The notes below the pieces were generated by a model, which searched no databases, was not told where the DNA came from, and saw nothing but the letters and a program-made list of their open reading frames with translations. A stretch of DNA of 64,000 bases from Halobacillus alkaliphilus (lineage in GTDB: Bacteria; Bacillota; Bacilli; Bacillales; Halobacillaceae): positions 1 through 64,000 of the forward strand of contig NZ_FOOG01000002.1 in the NCBI RefSeq assembly GCF_900113125.1, given 5' to 3'. This document shows, piece by piece, positions 1 to 7,593 of this stretch (its first letter is position 1; every line of letters begins with the position of its first letter). The position numbers were made by a program, and so were the translations under genes.

Positions 1-233
1 CACATCTTCCGTGGTCTTCACCCGCATGCCCGGGGTTCGACTTCTCCTTGTCCTGCATGCGCAGGGGCTCTTGACGAAGCGGCAGGATTCACTTGATGTT
101 ACGATCTGTTCGTTTGCTGATCCAGGGCTCTAACCTTAAGATTTCTCTACCAGTTACCTGTCAGCTACCGAGCGTCTTGGCACTTACTCGGATTGGACTT
201 TCACCAATAAGCAATTAACGGCTTGCTAGGCAC
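1..233 (-). mobile_element. Probable group II intron, 5' portion, truncated by the window edge
   Basis: Read on the minus strand, the segment starts with GTGCCTAG near position 233 and contains GGTGAAAGTCC at about 199-209, followed by GGTAACTGGTAGAG near 145-160. This order resembles the start of bacterial group II introns, in particular the class C type known from Oceanobacillus. No protein is encoded in the visible part; a reverse transcriptase would lie to the left of position 1. The start point coincides with the place where an intergenic GC-rich repeat is interrupted, which supports an insertion. Seen: motifs and interruption. Inferred: intron identity. An unrelated structured RNA is the alternative. 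Confidence 0.5.
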
Positions 234-345
234 GCGGCATGTGGTGAGCTTCCTCGGGCTTAACAGCCCTGCGGGATCTCACCGATCATGTTCATCCCGC
301 AGGAGTCTACTTCATCCCCCTCCGGACCTGGCCGAATAAGAAACT
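234..345 (-). repeat. GC-rich Bacillaceae-type intergenic repeat, interrupted copy
   Basis: The minus strand carries ACTCCTGCGGGA, then GGTGAGATCCCGCAGGG, then CCGAGGAAGCTCACC, in the same order and spacing as the copy at 504-627. The first two blocks form a hairpin (CTGCGGGAT with ATCCCGCAG). The copy stops at about position 234, where the other copy continues with CGCAGGAAAGCGAG; the probable group II intron starts there. Function is unknown; repeats of this type are common between genes in Bacillaceae. Confidence 0.6.
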
Positions 346-503
346 CGAAATCCACCAAAAATGCCTGCTAAAATTAACTGGAGAGCAAAAAAATATCTAG
401 CTTATTTAAGTGTACAACCCTTGATATATAAGGGTTTAAGGCTGTTCCAAAACGATTATCTCTCTTATACAAGGGGCCGTTCACTCCTCCATCATAGGGT
501 AGC

Positions 504-627
504 GGAGGAAACAAGGAGGCTCCCGCGGGAGAAGGAGCTAGGCGAGACCCCACAGGGAGTGTCAACGACCGAGGAGGCTTGCCAGTTCCCCCGCAGGAAA
601 GCGAGTTGTTTCCGCAGCCAGCCTCCT
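504..627 (+). repeat. GC-rich Bacillaceae-type intergenic repeat, complete copy
   Basis: A GC-rich block in an otherwise AT-rich intergenic stretch, bounded by GGAGG and CCTCC ends. It contains GGCTCCCGCGGGAG, GGCGAGACCCCACAGGG, CCGAGGAGGCTTGCC and CGCAGGAAAGCGAG, matching block by block the minus-strand element at 234-345. Both strands are open here but no ribosome binding site or protein-like composition is visible, so it is treated as a repeat and not as a gene. The segment from 346 to 503 shows no gene. Confidence 0.6.
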
Positions 628-703
628 CAAATTTTGGGCAACAGACCAAAGATATCTCGAAACTGAGTCTTCAAGTATCCGGCCCTTTAGCGTAATAAGT
701 TTT

Positions 704-1549
704 TTAAATAAAATAGGCTCTTAGTTTAGAAGCTAAATCTAAATACCCTTCATGTTTTTCAAGATTAGAAGCCATTCCTTTGACCACCGCTACACGCGGA
801 GACGTGCGTTCCAATTCAAGAGTGAGAACTTCAGCTGTATCTATAATATCCTGTTCCGCTTCTGACACAGTGACTTCTTTTAACTCGCGAATGAGCTCAT
901 CCAGTTGTGAAAGGCTGAAGTCATCAGGAGCCATTTGCTCGATGATCTCCTCCGTGATGACGGGGGCATCCTTGTTTTCCATAATCCCCTTCATCATGTA
1001 ATCCACCTTCGTGACAATAGAGTCAGCTACTTCTAAAAAGTTAAATTCAACGTTATCGACGATGATTAAATCAATATAATTACTGACTAAGCTTTGAGTG
1101 ATTAAGCTTCCTTCCCAGGCATATGTCTCCGCTTCTTTTCCGTAAATGGAGACCAAATGATTTTTATAAAATAAATACGAATGGTAGCGCATCTTTTTAA
1201 TAAATTGCTCGATATTTTCATTAAAAGGAATAACCTGCTCACGGATCTGCATAATAATGAATTCCCTGTGATTCGCTACCTCCTCTATTGTAATTTTCAG
1301 CTGCTGGACTAATTTTTCACTCGGCTCAAGCGGCTCCGAAGAAACCTCGTTGACCCGACGCTGCATTCTTCTCCAGTAATGCTCAAACAATTCATATAAC
1401 AACTCATCCTTAGACTTAAAATGAAGGTAAAAAGCGCCTTTTGATATATTGCATTCTTTTGCAATCTCCTGCACGGAGGTAGAGCTGAAACCTTTTCTTG
1501 CAAATAGTTTGATCGCTTGCTCTATAATATTCTTTTTCTTTGGATCCAT
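704..1549 (-). CDS. yerO: TetR-family transcriptional regulator (YerO-like)
   Basis: A 281-residue DNA-binding repressor candidate, long for the family. Residues 7-53 form the TetR helix-turn-helix, with the recognition-helix signature SKGAFYLHFKSKDELL at 36-51. The middle is the usual all-helical ligand domain, and residues about 211-281 add an extra helical segment. It is transcribed divergently from the RND pump at 1664, the arrangement of yerO and swrC in B. subtilis, so it probably represses that pump and responds to an amphiphilic compound. Its start is preceded by AAAGGG. The last 300 residues of the pump align with this whole protein, including the extra C-terminal segment. Effector is unknown. 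Confidence 0.85.
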   Translation of the reverse strand: MDPKKKNIIEQAIKLFARKGFSSTSVQEIAKECNISKGAFYLHFKSKDELLYELFEHYWRRMQRRVNEVSSEPLEPSEKLVQQLKITIEEVANHREFIIMQIREQVIPFNENIEQFIKKMRYHSYLFYKNHLVSIYGKEAETYAWEGSLITQSLVSNYIDLIIVDNVEFNFLEVADSIVTKVDYMMKGIMENKDAPVITEEIIEQMAPDDFSLSQLDELIRELKEVTVSEAEQDIIDTAEVLTLELERTSPRVAVVKGMASNLEKHEGYLDLASKLRAYFI

Positions 1550-1588
1550 ATTGATCGTAACCCTTTCTATACGTTCAGAGTTTGGTTC

Positions 1589-1618
1589 TTGACTTATGAC
1601 CAGTCAGTCATGTATATT
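1589..1618 (+). promoter_or_regulatory. Sigma-A-type promoter of the RND pump gene
   Basis: TTGACT at 1589-1594 and TATATT at 1613-1618 are separated by 18 bases, close to the vegetative consensus, and point toward the pump start at 1664. The spacer holds an inverted repeat, so a bound repressor would block RNA polymerase. Confidence 0.6.
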
Positions 1619-1644
1619 TTAGACCAGGTTGACCGAGTGGTCAA
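1596..1644. promoter_or_regulatory. Two candidate operators for the TetR regulator
   Basis: ATGAC(6)GTCAT lies at 1596-1611 inside the promoter spacer, and TTGACC(4)GGTCAA, a perfect inverted repeat, lies at 1629-1644 just before the ribosome binding site. The shared half-site GACC/GGTC suggests both are bound by the same dimeric regulator, most likely the divergent TetR protein. This would couple autorepression with repression of the pump. Confidence 0.55.
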
Positions 1645-1663
1645 ATTGAAAGGAGAGGAACAA

Positions 1664-4600
1664 ATGAAGCAGATTATAAATTTTTCCATGAACAACAAAT
1701 TCGCTGTGTGGTTAATCACGATCATTATAACAGCAGCAGGTTTGTATTCAGGATTAAACATGAAACTGGAAACCATTCCAGACATTGATCCACCCATTGT
1801 TACCGTAACCACCACGTATCCGGGAGCAACTCCCGAAGAGGTAGCAGATGAAATTTCAGAACCGCTGGAGCAGCAGGTAGAAAATCTGAACGGAGTCAAG
1901 ACCGTCAGTTCATCTTCCTTCCAGAATGCTTCAAGTTTACAGCTTGAATACAGCTATAGTAAAGATTTAGATGAAGCTGAGGATGAACTGCAAGAAGCGG
2001 TTGATTCCTTCACGCTTCCTGAAGCCGCTCAGCAACCCGAAGTATCCCGGGTGAACTTTAATGCATTCCCGGTTATAAGTATGAGCGTACTTAACGAAAA
2101 CGGTAGCTTAGAAGATTTAACCACCACCGTTAACGATACCATCGTTCCAGAGCTGGAAGGATTGGAAGGAGTCGCTGATGTTCAAGTTTCCGGTCAGCAG
2201 GTTCAGGAAGTTCAAATGAACTTTGATGAAGAAGCCTTGCAGGAAAATGGACTTGATCAGGAAACCGTGACCAATTATATCCAGGGAGCAGATGTTGCTT
2301 TCCCATTAGGCTTATACACGTTTGATGACACGAAAAAATCGGTCGTTATGGATGGAAACGTTACGAATCTAGAAGACTTAAAGAATCTTGAAATACCAAT
2401 CACCCCTTCCCAGAACGGACAAGGCGCCGGTCAGCAAGGTTCAGGGCAGTCAACTCAGGAGAGTGTCCCTACGGTTCCATTGTCTGAAGTGGCCAATCTC
2501 GAGATTGTAGCCCAGACGGATTCCATCTCCAGAACAAATGGAGAAGAATCCATCTCTATACAAATCGTAAAATCCCAGGAAGCGAACACAGTTGACGTAG
2601 TTAACCTTGTGAAAGATCAAGCTTCCGAGTTTGAAGAAGACATCAATGGAATAGAATTCGTTTATTCCTTTGACCAGGGTGAACCGATTGAAGAATCTGT
2701 CAGCACGATGTTAAATAAAGCTCTCTTTGGAGGACTATTTGCAGTTGCTGTCATTCTATTGTTCTTAAGAAACTTCCGAACAACGATTATTTCCGTTATC
2801 TCAATCCCACTATCCTTGTTTATCGCTCTTATTGTGTTAAATCAAATGGGCATTACGTTAAACATTATGACTCTCGGTGCGATGACAGTAGCCATAGGGA
2901 GAGTAGTGGATGACTCTATTGTGGTTGTCGAGAATATTTACCGGCGGATGTCGCTGACCGATGAAAAACTGGAAGGAAAAGACCTGATACGATCCGCTAC
3001 GAAGGAAATGTTTATGCCGATCCTTTCCTCTACGATCGTAACGATTGCCGTCTTCCTGCCGTTAGGATTAGTTGAAGGCGTCGTAGGCCAAATCTTCCTT
3101 CCTTTTGCCTTAACGGTTGTATTTGCCTTACTTGCATCTCTGGTGGTTGCGGTCACCATTGTGCCGATGCTGTCTCACAGTCTATTAAATAAGAAGCAGG
3201 CAGCTAAGGGTCATAAAGAAGGTCCCGGAAGAATGGCTAAAGGCTATAAGAAAGTATTAAACAGTGTATTAAATCACAAAATCATTACTTCCCTGGCCGC
3301 TGTGGTTATTCTGGCTGGAAGTATTGCCTTAATCCCGCTGGTAGGAGTAAGCTTCCTTCCTTCTGAAGAGCAGAAAATGGTCATGCCAACATATAGCCCA
3401 GCGCCAGGCCAGACCGTAGAAGATGTGGAAGGAATTGCGGATAATGCTTATCAATATTTCGCTGATCGTGAAGACGTCGAAAATATCCAGTATTCCGTGG
3501 GTGGAGAAAATCCAATGAACCCCGGTGCCTCTAACCAGGCGGCATTTTTCGTAGAGTATAACGAAGATACGGAGAACTTTTCTGATGAGAAACAACAGGT
3601 TATGGATGATCTGAAGGAAATGACCGATCGCGGAGACTGGAGTAACCAGGACTTCTCATCAACCGGTTCCAGCAGTGATATTCAAGTCCAGATATTCGGA
3701 GATTCTACTGAGGAAATCAAGCCTTATGTAGAAGAAGTGACACAGATTCTAAACGACCAGGAAGACCTGTCGGATGCTGAATCAAGCTTATCTGAATCCT
3801 ATGAAGAATATACGCTTGTAGCCAATCCTGACGAGCTTAGCAGCCTCGGACTCACAGCCGGTCAGGTTGGTCAGACGCTGAGTCCGAATCGCGAACGTCC
3901 GGAAGTGACCACCGTGCAGCAGGACGGAGAAGAGCTGCAGGTTTATCTGGAAATTGAGAACGACAGCTATGAAAGCATTGATGAACTGACAAATGAAGAA
4001 ATTCAGACGCCGCTCGGTCAGACCGTGCAGGTAGATGATATTGCAGAAGTGGAAGAAGGCACTACAGAAGATACGATCAGCCGACAAGGCGGTCAGGTCT
4101 ATGCGAGTGTAAGCGCGACATCTTCTTCCGATGACATCGGCTCGATTTCTGCCGACGTGCAGGAAGAGATTGATAGCATTGACCACCCGTCCTCTGTTGA
4201 TCTATCCATTGGCGGAGTGACCGAGGATATCAATGAATCCTTCAGTCAGCTGGGTCTCGCCATGATCGCAGCGATTGCCATCGTTTATTTGGTACTCGTC
4301 ATCTTCTTTGGCGGAGCGTTAGCCCCTCTTGCGATTCTATTTGCCCTGCCGTTTACCATTATCGGCGCAGTATTAGGACTGCTTGTCGGCGGCGAAACGC
4401 TGAGTATCTCAGCAATGATTGGCGGGCTCATGCTGATCGGAATTGTAGTCACGAATGGTATCGTATTAATCGACCGGGTGATCCAGCGCGAAAAAGAAGG
4501 ATTTACAACTCGTGAAGCTCTTCTTGACGCGGGAACTACCCGATTACGTCCGATCCTTATGACTGCCCTAGCGACGATTGGTGCTTTACTGCCGCTCGCA

Positions 4601-5692
4601 TTAGGATTAGAAGGCGGATCTATTATTAGTAAAGGTCTCGGATTAACGGTTATCGGTGGTCTCGCAAGTTCGACGCTGCTGACTCTGTTAATTGTTCCCG
4701 TAGTCTATGAACTGCTTTCTAAAATAGGCAGAAAGAGACGAACTAAAGTAGAAGACAAAATAGGAAAGGCCTCTCCTTCTTTTGATCGCGACAACGTTTA
4801 CCAGGATGAACTGGCTGCAACGAGTCATAAGAATGGAGAATCTCAAAACCATATTTTAAACAAAGCTGAACACCTTTTTATCCAAAAAGGATACACAGCT
4901 GTCACCATGGCCGAAGCAGCTCAACAAAGTGAAATGAAGGAACAAGAATTGAACGGTTTCTTCACGACGAAGTTTAGTTTACTTTCAGGCTTGATGGACC
5001 ATAGTCAGAAAGCTCTGAACCAGGAGTTGGCAGAGATCAATAAGGACGACAAGCTAACACCGTCTGAAAAGATCTACCACCAGATTGAAGCCCGCATCAA
5101 ACGAGGTCTGTGGCTGCGTAAAATGGTTCATCAACCTGCTGATGCTGAGGCTATTGATATGGCCCTTGTGAAATTCAACGACAAAACCTTTATTGATCAT
5201 CAGCAATTGCTTATCGCAAGTGTCTATGATCAAGCGGAGAAATCCTATTCAATGGATGCAGCCGTTATGCTGAATGGTTTGACCAAGGAATATGTGAAAC
5301 AATTCATGGTGATAGATTCGAACGTTGACTCCTCCCACGTCACTTCGTTCTTAATGGAGTGTCTGGATGGGTATATGACTCAGTTGAACCAGAGTAATCA
5401 GGATCCAATTCTGACCTGGGCTAATATGAGTACAACAGATGAAGACAACCAGAATTTCAATTTGACCAGGTTAAGTATTAAGCAGCTGAGAGAAATGGTG
5501 CCTCACCTTAATCTTAGTGAAGAGAATCAGCATAAACTTCTCTCCACTCTGGATTCTGTGGAAGAAGAGGTTAATACTACCTCTCCGAATAAAAAAGCAA
5601 TTAAATGGATGCTAAGTTATCTGACTACGATTAATAGTCCGGTCATCCGCGGCTACGTGGACCAGATGCTGGGTGATACCAGAAGTAAATAA
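1664..5692 (+). CDS. swrC: RND-family efflux pump with fused C-terminal TetR-like regulator domain
   Basis: A 1342-residue protein; B. subtilis SwrC, the surfactin resistance pump, is about 1065. Residues 1-1025 are a full RND transporter: first membrane helix at about 12-32, large acidic extracellular loops, and the proton-relay pair D416-D417 in GRVVDDSIVVVENI. After a short linker, residues 1060-1342 are a second module: a TetR-type helix-turn-helix around 1062-1108, a helical middle part, and a C-terminal helical segment from about 1263. This tail aligns end to end with the divergent regulator at 704-1549. Its recognition helix is eroded (KEQELNGFFTTKFSLL in place of SKGAFYLHFKSKDELL), so DNA binding may be lost. 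The start at 1664 is chosen for the AGGAGAGG eight bases upstream. The tail should face the cytoplasm. Confidence 0.85.
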   Translation: MKQIINFSMNNKFAVWLITIIITAAGLYSGLNMKLETIPDIDPPIVTVTTTYPGATPEEVADEISEPLEQQVENLNGVKTVSSSSFQNASSLQLEYSYSKDLDEAEDELQEAVDSFTLPEAAQQPEVSRVNFNAFPVISMSVLNENGSLEDLTTTVNDTIVPELEGLEGVADVQVSGQQVQEVQMNFDEEALQENGLDQETVTNYIQGADVAFPLGLYTFDDTKKSVVMDGNVTNLEDLKNLEIPITPSQNGQGAGQQGSGQSTQESVPTVPLSEVANLEIVAQTDSISRTNGEESISIQIVKSQEANTVDVVNLVKDQASEFEEDINGIEFVYSFDQGEPIEESVSTMLNKALFGGLFAVAVILLFLRNFRTTIISVISIPLSLFIALIVLNQMGITLNIMTLGAMTVAIGRVVDDSIVVVENIYRRMSLTDEKLEGKDLIRSATKEMFMPILSSTIVTIAVFLPLGLVEGVVGQIFLPFALTVVFALLASLVVAVTIVPMLSHSLLNKKQAAKGHKEGPGRMAKGYKKVLNSVLNHKIITSLAAVVILAGSIALIPLVGVSFLPSEEQKMVMPTYSPAPGQTVEDVEGIADNAYQYFADREDVENIQYSVGGENPMNPGASNQAAFFVEYNEDTENFSDEKQQVMDDLKEMTDRGDWSNQDFSSTGSSSDIQVQIFGDSTEEIKPYVEEVTQILNDQEDLSDAESSLSESYEEYTLVANPDELSSLGLTAGQVGQTLSPNRERPEVTTVQQDGEELQVYLEIENDSYESIDELTNEEIQTPLGQTVQVDDIAEVEEGTTEDTISRQGGQVYASVSATSSSDDIGSISADVQEEIDSIDHPSSVDLSIGGVTEDINESFSQLGLAMIAAIAIVYLVLVIFFGGALAPLAILFALPFTIIGAVLGLLVGGETLSISAMIGGLMLIGIVVTNGIVLIDRVIQREKEGFTTREALLDAGTTRLRPILMTALATIGALLPLALGLEGGSIISKGLGLTVIGGLASSTLLTLLIVPVVYELLSKIGRKRRTKVEDKIGKASPSFDRDNVYQDELAATSHKNGESQNHILNKAEHLFIQKGYTAVTMAEAAQQSEMKEQELNGFFTTKFSLLSGLMDHSQKALNQELAEINKDDKLTPSEKIYHQIEARIKRGLWLRKMVHQPADAEAIDMALVKFNDKTFIDHQQLLIASVYDQAEKSYSMDAAVMLNGLTKEYVKQFMVIDSNVDSSHVTSFLMECLDGYMTQLNQSNQDPILTWANMSTTDEDNQNFNLTRLSIKQLREMVPHLNLSEENQHKLLSTLDSVEEEVNTTSPNKKAIKWMLSYLTTINSPVIRGYVDQMLGDTRSK

Positions 5693-5730
5693 GTAGTTTT
5701 TGAGTGTAGCTGAATACAAGAAATCAAATT

Positions 5731-5760
5731 CACCCCTGACCAATCAGGGGTGGATTTTTT
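5731..5760 (+). terminator. Rho-independent terminator of the pump gene
   Basis: CACCCCTGA-ccaa-TCAGGGGTG followed by GATTTTTT, 39 bases after the pump stop codon. Confidence 0.85.
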
Positions 5761-5787
5761 CATTTTCACTGGGACCGCAGTTTATGC

Positions 5788-6447
5788 TTAGTTATGCAGG
5801 ATGAGCCCAGGTATCTCTGCTAAACCATCAATCACATCATCCGCCTCTGCTCCATTCCATTGTTCGTTCCTTTTCCAGATCCCTTTCATTCCAAGCTCGC
5901 GGGCTGCTTTTACATCATTATCGGGGTGATCTCCTATAAACACACAATCTTCAGGCGATATCTTAAGCCTCTCTGCTGCTCTTTTAAAAATGGTAGGGTC
6001 AGGTTTCTTAACTCCTTCCCAATCCGATATAAGAATAGTATCTATATATCGATCAATTTCCAACGCTCTGATGTTATCCATTTGAAACTGCCCTTTTCCA
6101 TTGGTAATCATTCCAATGAGGAAGTGGTTTTGTTTTAGTTCCTTTAACGTTTCTAAGAGATCGGGAAATGGCACACAACTGTCCTTAAAGAAGTACAAGT
6201 AATCTTCGAGTAACTCATGTAACGAAATCTCTTCAATTTCAAATTCCTTCATTAGTTGTTCAAATACCTCGTCTTTCCAAACATATCCATGGTCATCCAG
6301 TTCAATAAATCTTTGTATGTATTCTTCTTTAGGGATATGGCGCAGCCACTTATTCAATCGATCGTGCTGTTTAGATATAAAGATCTTCAAGGAGTCATCC
6401 CTGTTCAATAACGTTCCATCTAAATCAAAAATAATAGCTTTAATCAT
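5788..6447 (-). CDS. HAD-superfamily phosphatase-like hydrolase
   Basis: A 219-residue haloacid-dehalogenase-type hydrolase. FDLDGTLL at 7-14 gives the nucleophile D8 and general acid D10; TNG near residue 115 is motif II, KKPDP near 166 is motif III and GDHPDND near 192 is motif IV. The helical cap between motifs I and II is of the phosphoglycolate-phosphatase subclass. Such enzymes remove phosphate from small metabolites; the substrate cannot be read from the sequence. AGGAGGG precedes the start. It is the last of three co-directed genes (7299 to 5788), with a 56-base gap to its upstream neighbour. Confidence 0.8.
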   Translation of the reverse strand: MIKAIIFDLDGTLLNRDDSLKIFISKQHDRLNKWLRHIPKEEYIQRFIELDDHGYVWKDEVFEQLMKEFEIEEISLHELLEDYLYFFKDSCVPFPDLLETLKELKQNHFLIGMITNGKGQFQMDNIRALEIDRYIDTILISDWEGVKKPDPTIFKRAAERLKISPEDCVFIGDHPDNDVKAARELGMKGIWKRNEQWNGAEADDVIDGLAEIPGLILHN

Positions 6448-6503
6448 AAGAATTCCCTCCTATGAACCACGATCTTAATACAGGTCCCATAAAGGAATAC
6501 CCC

Positions 6504-6893
6504 TTATCGGCTGTAACCTAAAAACAATTCAAAAATGGCATAGTTATAAATGAAAAAAAGAACTAAACCTATAATACTTGCAAAGATTTGCCTGTACCTT
6601 CTGCCTTCCTTTCCTTTAAACCAATAAATTAAAGTAAAGATGATAATAGCAAACCCAGGAATTAAATAGAGCCACATAATCGTATCTACTAACACCGAAT
6701 TCTTTTCCCAATAGGTTACGGACTCTAAGTCATAATTGGATTTAATTCTTTCCCTGAGGATCACAAAAACCAGGGTAAGGATCAGGAAATATGCGTAACC
6801 TGTATATGTGATAAAGTTTGGAAATACCGAAGCCATATATAAGGAATAAAAAACAACCACCATCAATGGAAGCAAAACAAAGTATTCAAGCAC
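6504..6893 (-). CDS. Small integral membrane protein, unknown function
   Basis: 129 residues with four likely membrane helices (about 3-22, 30-46, 70-92 and 103-122) and short charged loops such as LRERIKSN and KGKEGRRYRQ. No catalytic motif or family I recognise. The start is GTG, chosen because GGGGAGGG lies nine bases upstream; no ATG in frame gives a complete first helix. It sits between the SnoaL-like gene and the HAD hydrolase on the same strand and may be co-transcribed. Likely a real gene, since the frame is open, hydrophobic in blocks and has a good ribosome binding site. Confidence 0.65.
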   Translation of the reverse strand: MLEYFVLLPLMVVVFYSLYMASVFPNFITYTGYAYFLILTLVFVILRERIKSNYDLESVTYWEKNSVLVDTIMWLYLIPGFAIIIFTLIYWFKGKEGRRYRQIFASIIGLVLFFIYNYAIFELFLGYSR

Positions 6894-6930
6894 AGCTGTC
6901 TTCCCTCCCCTTTTAAAGCTTAGTATCGAA

Positions 6931-7299
6931 TCACGTTAAATCTTTCACTTGTAACTGAGTTATCGTCCCTTGATGAAAATACAACTGCCATCTGTCATCT
7001 ATAAATTTCCAAATAGAGCTCCTAAGTGTATTCCTTTTTCTTGTGTGATCTTCGATGAAGTAAGTGGATAGGACAACATCTTCAGCTAATTGTTGAATGG
7101 CATAGTTGTGCAGGGTCATTTGTGATAATACTACTCCAAGATCCAGACAATCTTTTTTATCATACATAATGCCTGAACTGCCGATTTCCCAAAAGTCATC
7201 AGCCAATAGTTTATCGAGTTCCACCGGAGATTCTCTTACTTTAAGGCTTACATGCGCTTCCTCTAACTCTCTTATATGTGTTTTTAAAGAATCGGTCAT
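6931..7299 (-). CDS. DUF4440/SnoaL-like (NTF2-fold) protein
   Basis: 122 residues. The pattern ELDKLLADDFWEIGSSG near 27-43, followed by a strand-rich half ending in SSIWKFIDDRWQLYFHQGT, is typical of DUF4440 proteins of the NTF2-like fold. These are small cone-shaped proteins that bind or isomerise hydrophobic ligands, or act as stand-alone domains of unknown role; no catalytic residues can be assigned here. AAAGGAG lies eight bases before the ATG. First gene of a likely three-gene run toward the HAD hydrolase. Confidence 0.7.
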   Translation of the reverse strand: MTDSLKTHIRELEEAHVSLKVRESPVELDKLLADDFWEIGSSGIMYDKKDCLDLGVVLSQMTLHNYAIQQLAEDVVLSTYFIEDHTRKRNTLRSSIWKFIDDRWQLYFHQGTITQLQVKDLT

Positions 7300-7382
7300 G
7301 AATTTTCTCCTTTACTCCCTTTCGCCAGGCAGATCTGGGCTTAAATAATTCCTCTCATTCCTTTCTTTTCAATAATAACAGG

Positions 7383-7447
7383 TTAAAATCCTTCTTCTTC
7401 CACCTGGGCAATACGCTGATCCCGCCCATCACGAGAGGCGCTCAAAA
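7383..7447 (-). pseudogene. Possible 3' remnant of a lost gene
   Basis: The minus strand reads as the last 21 codons of a protein (VLSASRDGRDQRIAQVEEEG, then F and stop) with no start or preceding coding sequence: upstream lies a CCAAAAAA tract and the palindrome at 7470. The composition looks protein-like, but the piece is too short to assign. The rest of 7300-7593 holds only the palindrome and the low-complexity tract. Confidence 0.25.
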
Positions 7448-7469
7448 CCAAAAAACCAAAAAACCAAAA

Positions 7470-7516
7470 AAACCCACCTCAGGTCATCCAGAATCTGGAT
7501 GACCTGAGGTGGGTTT
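7470..7516. repeat. Dispersed palindromic element, copy 1
   Basis: A 47-base perfect palindrome: two 23-base arms (AAACCCACCTCAGGTCATCC, then AGA, and its complement) around one base. The core CCACCTCAGGTCATCCA recurs at 37249-37309 and 49320-49380. Read on the minus strand, it is followed by GGTGGGTTTTTTTGG, so this copy probably ends transcription of the siderophore transporter operon, whose last gene stops at 7594. Confidence 0.85.
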
Positions 7517-7593
7517 ATAAAGGGGATCGTAGGAAGGAATCTTCCAAACTCCTATTTGTGCTTCTATGAGTAAAAGAACACTGGTTTAGGGCG

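Noticed and set aside
1-345. Possible rRNA gene fragment, because the sequence is GC-rich and structured
   Set aside because: It does not resemble the 3' or 5' ends of 23S or 16S rRNA that I know, and the intron-like motifs plus repeat interruption explain it better.
361-666. Open frames of 90-100 codons on both strands
   Set aside because: They run through the GC-rich repeat, have no ribosome binding site and no protein-like pattern.
780-1001. Plus-strand open frame of 73 codons
   Set aside because: It is antisense to the TetR regulator gene and has serine-rich shadow composition.
7441-7470. CCAAAAAA tandem tract as a microsatellite or phase-variable repeat
   Set aside because: Only three to four units, in an intergenic region after a gene end; no gene would be switched by its length.
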